From assembly GCA_044361595.1 (NCBI GenBank), contig JBIKIN010000006.1, positions 96,111 to 160,110 on the forward strand: a DNA stretch of 64,000 bases, given 5' to 3'. Below are positions 61,182-64,000 of this stretch, piece after piece. The first letter of the stretch is position 1, and each line of letters starts with the position of its first letter. The stretch is from Pseudopedobacter sp044361595. GTDB taxonomy: Bacteria; Bacteroidota; Bacteroidia; Sphingobacteriales; Sphingobacteriaceae. A program made the position numbers and the translations under genes. The notes beneath the pieces were generated by a model. The model ran no database searches. It was not told the origin of the DNA and worked only from the letters and a program-made list of their open reading frames with translations.

Positions 61182-63811
61182 TTGTTAACCTCTTTCTTTT
61201 TTAAAAAGTTATTCAATTTATTTTTAATTTCTTCTTTTGCCTTTTGTTCTACTTTCTTTTTTACAGTATCTACATTTTGAGTAATTTGTTTTTTTGCTTG
61301 CTCTTTTAGCTTACCTGCTTCTTCAGTGGCTTTTAACTTTAATTCAGTTTTTTTATCGCTTATCAATTGATTAGCAATTGACTTAACCTCGTTCTTAGTT
61401 TCTCCAATTAAATCCAATTTTAAAGTAGGCTTTGTAATAGTTCCTCCAAAAACTGCATTAACTTTCACTTTTTCATTTAAGGCTACATCAGACCCGATTT
61501 TTTTATTTAAACTAGCAAGCATTGAGTTTGTGCTTTCATTTAACTTACCTAGTTTAGCTCTCGGAATATTAATGGTCATTAAATAAGCGATGGATTGATC
61601 TAAACCATTAGAACCTTCAATGTTCATTAATATATCATCCTTTTTTATATTAAAAGGCGCAATCAATAATCTGCCATCAACAATTTTAAATTTTGCTAAA
61701 ACATCTTTAAGCTCTAGTTTTTTAAGTTCACCTCTATTTAAATTATTTGCCAACTTATTTAAGGGTTCAAAACCATCTACCACTGCTTGAATAATATTTG
61801 CTAAACCACTTGCATTTATAGTGGAATAAATAGGCATCATATCCTGTCCAATTTCAGAATCAAATTTTAAATCGGTTGATATTTGTCCACTTGTATATTG
61901 AGCAACAGGTGCTAATAATTTAACAGTATTAAAAGTATTAAACGCTTTTTGAATATTGATTTTTTGCAATCCAAAATCCAGTTTAATCTTTGGTTTTTGA
62001 TTGCTGATGGTTGAGTAATAACCGCTCATATTTACTTGTCCATCTAATATACCCATAGACATGTTTTTAAATGTAGCGGTTTCATCCTTAATTTGCAACT
62101 CTCCCTTGGCATTAGATATATCGTAGTTATCATAAAGAACTCTATTTGCAGATATGCTTGTTAAAAAATTAACATGAGCAGGAACTTTTATTAAAGTTAA
62201 TTTAACTGTATCTGTAGTACTTATAACTGTGTTGGAAGGCCCCATTAATTCGTTAACATCAATTAAATTAGAATTCATCTTAAAAGTGCCACTTAGTAAT
62301 TGATTCTTTTTGAAAAAATAAGCCAAATAATTATTTAAAGTGCCGGAAGCATTAAAATCACTTTTACCAATCTTAACCTTAACATTGTTAACAACTATAT
62401 TTTTTGGATTAATATCTAAAATAGCAGTAGAAATATATAATGGCTTTGGCACACTAGCGCCACTATAGTTAATATTAGAGGCAATCATTTTACCACTAGC
62501 ATTAAAGTTATTATAGTTGCTATTATCTATAGTAGATTTATTTCCTTTGGCATTTACATCAACATCTATAAACCCACTCAAAACAACATCCTTCAGTGGG
62601 AAGATTGTAGTTAATTGTTTTAAATCTAATTTACCTATTAATCCAAAATCTATAAATGGATCAGATAAAGGTGTTTTAAGTAAGAAACGACCATTTACCG
62701 GAGTTTTATCAAATACAAGACTAAATTTTGGAATGTTGACTATGGTATGGTCTATTAATCCATTAGGATTTTCAATTTTAGCATTTACGTTGATATTATT
62801 AATAGAAGACGGTAACCCTTTATAATTCATTTTACCATCAGCAATAAGTAGATTAACCTCAAAAGCAGGCAAAGAATTATCATTATAAATTCCCTTTGCA
62901 AAACCATTAAATGCAAATTTACCTTTTGCCTTCATATCAACAAAACTTGACGAATAAACACCAGGAATTAAGGACAAGAAATTTTTTAATTCGGATTGCT
63001 TGGCATCAAACTTAAAATCAATAACCATATCTGAATCATTAGGCATGGCTAAACTACCCGATGTGTTAAGGCTCAAATCATTAATTAGAATATTATTATC
63101 CGATAAAGAAAACTTCATTTTTTTTAAATCGATATCAATAGGGATTTCCCCAGAAACTTTAGCTCTATTTATATAATTTATGCCTCCATACTTTACAGTT
63201 AATGCATTAATATTAGAAATAGTACTTAATTTAAAAAAATCTTGAGTAAAATCTCCAGAACCAGAATGATTAAGGCTATCAATTTCTAGATAAAAGCCTA
63301 AAACTGCATCATCATAGGTAATTTTAGAATTCATTAAACTATATGATTTCAGATTTGCTTTAAATACTGTTTTACTAGTATCAAACGCTTCAACTTGGGA
63401 AGAATCAATTTTAATTATATTCCAATTGGATAAACCACTTGGTAAAACTTTAGCAAAAATATTTGCTCCATTAAGATTAATATTATTTATTTCATATGTG
63501 TCGCCCTTAAATACACTCATTAAATTTAAGTCTAAGGCAATAAAATCAGATTTTAACAGCGTATCGTTTTTAAAACTATCAATTCCAACAATTAATAAAT
63601 CATTTATACCAACACGCAAATCTGGAAAAGAAGAAATCAAACTAAGATCAACCTCACTAAAATTAACTTGAGCATTTAAATTAGAATTTATTGAATATTT
63701 AAGCTTAGTTGTAATTTTACTTTTAAATAAAAGAGGAATTATTAAAGCTAAAGCAATAGTTAATACTGAAAATAAAGAAACACCTAATAATAGCTTTTGA
63801 TAAACTTTCAT
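61178..63811 (-). CDS. AsmA-like envelope protein
   Basis: The 877-residue protein has one N-terminal membrane helix (LLLGVSLFSVLTIALALIIPLLF) and then a long beta-rich body with repeated strand patterns such as FSEVDLSLISSFPDLRVGINDL, typical of AsmA/TamB-like proteins that form lipid-transfer grooves. The C-terminal AsmA region includes GLANIIQAVVDGFEPL and LDLIGETKNEVKS, then a Lys-rich helical tail (residues about 810-877). It probably acts in the periplasm in phospholipid traffic or outer-membrane biogenesis. Confidence 0.92.
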   Translation of the reverse strand: MKVYQKLLLGVSLFSVLTIALALIIPLLFKSKITTKLKYSINSNLNAQVNFSEVDLSLISSFPDLRVGINDLLIVGIDSFKNDTLLKSDFIALDLNLMSVFKGDTYEINNINLNGANIFAKVLPSGLSNWNIIKIDSSQVEAFDTSKTVFKANLKSYSLMNSKITYDDAVLGFYLEIDSLNHSGSGDFTQDFFKLSTISNINALTVKYGGINYINRAKVSGEIPIDIDLKKMKFSLSDNNILINDLSLNTSGSLAMPNDSDMVIDFKFDAKQSELKNFLSLIPGVYSSSFVDMKAKGKFAFNGFAKGIYNDNSLPAFEVNLLIADGKMNYKGLPSSINNINVNAKIENPNGLIDHTIVNIPKFSLVFDKTPVNGRFLLKTPLSDPFIDFGLIGKLDLKQLTTIFPLKDVVLSGFIDVDVNAKGNKSTIDNSNYNNFNASGKMIASNINYSGASVPKPLYISTAILDINPKNIVVNNVKVKIGKSDFNASGTLNNYLAYFFKKNQLLSGTFKMNSNLIDVNELMGPSNTVISTTDTVKLTLIKVPAHVNFLTSISANRVLYDNYDISNAKGELQIKDETATFKNMSMGILDGQVNMSGYYSTISNQKPKIKLDFGLQKINIQKAFNTFNTVKLLAPVAQYTSGQISTDLKFDSEIGQDMMPIYSTINASGLANIIQAVVDGFEPLNKLANNLNRGELKKLELKDVLAKFKIVDGRLLIAPFNIKKDDILMNIEGSNGLDQSIAYLMTINIPRAKLGKLNESTNSMLASLNKKIGSDVALNEKVKVNAVFGGTITKPTLKLDLIGETKNEVKSIANQLISDKKTELKLKATEEAGKLKEQAKKQITQNVDTVKKKVEQKAKEEIKNKLNNFLKKKEVNN

Positions 63812-64000
63812 AATAAAAATAATGATTTTTTAAATTTAGAATAATTGTTTATTAAACAAGAAATAGGGAATTAAAATTAATAGAGAATAAAAAGACATAA
63901 AATAATTACAAGAGAAAACCAAAAATCAGCATTGATTAATAACACTATTTGATTATTAAAACCTAGAAATCTTAACAAATTATACAAACTCATTTAAACT
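63812..64000. other. Upstream region of the AsmA-like gene
   Basis: A+T-rich, no gene. A minus-strand TAAATTTA about 16 bp before the start resembles a -7 box but lacks the final G. Confidence 0.3.

Overview
The window is chromosomal DNA of a Bacteroidota bacterium, most likely from the Sphingobacteriaceae (Pedobacter-like). The DNA is A+T-rich. Promoter-like elements follow the Bacteroidota pattern (TTTG, about 20 bp, TAnnTTTG) rather than the sigma-70 pattern, and Shine-Dalgarno sequences are hardly visible. There is a C-terminal type IX secretion sorting domain, a DUF4289-type putative porin, 7TMR-DISM/LytTR two-component proteins and a monomeric isocitrate dehydrogenase. I place the genus from family content only; there is no rRNA here. 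I saw no tRNA, rRNA, CRISPR array, transposase or prophage.

Layout. 0-3 kb: M48 protease (cut by the left edge), bacilliredoxin, ahcY. 3-9 kb: a COG1373-type ATPase behind a striking palindrome, J-domain/KTSC protein, DUF6370 lipoprotein, pdxJ, a RelE/ParE-like toxin-antitoxin pair, and mnmH-selD for selenouridine in tRNA. 9-13 kb: a TMTC-like membrane TPR protein, a methyltransferase and a family 2 glycosyltransferase. 13-18 kb: gcvP and pruA. 18-23 kb: S1/P1 nuclease, a decayed LytS-type kinase gene, and an intact 7TMR-DISM kinase/LytTR regulator pair. 23-29 kb: seven close-packed genes for exported proteins, headed by an OmpA-family protein. 29-33 kb: an exported methyltransferase-like protein, DUF1573 protein, HAD phosphatase, 3-hydroxyacid dehydrogenase and MBL hydrolase. 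33-38 kb: SbtA-like bicarbonate permease, tsaC-type gene, two small genes, a Thermus-type isocitrate dehydrogenase, and a divergent LysR regulator.

38-42.7 kb is the accessory part. It holds a DUF1016 (YhcG) nuclease with an in-frame palindromic duplication, a relic of a second LysR gene, a single-chain adenine methylase that is probably a type IIG restriction enzyme, the C-terminal relic of an AlbA_2-type ATP-binding protein, and an A+T-rich direct-repeat tract. 42.7-64 kb is mostly housekeeping: Pif1-like helicase, pentapeptide protein, kup, a small T9SS cargo, FAH-family hydrolase, M23 peptidase, bcp, lpxK, purine nucleoside phosphorylase, porin, dnaX, VOC protein, monomeric isocitrate dehydrogenase, ywbE and a large AsmA-like protein.

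The observations most worth a second look are: the tandem palindromes in front of the COG1373 ATPase; the palindromic 42-nt repeat inside the DUF1016 gene and the LysR relic abutting that gene; a kinase pseudogene with six internal stops but an unbroken reading frame over about 1 kb; the seven-gene exported operon; the methyltransferase with a signal peptide; and two unrelated isocitrate dehydrogenases whose cofactor residues suggest a NAD/NADP division of labour.
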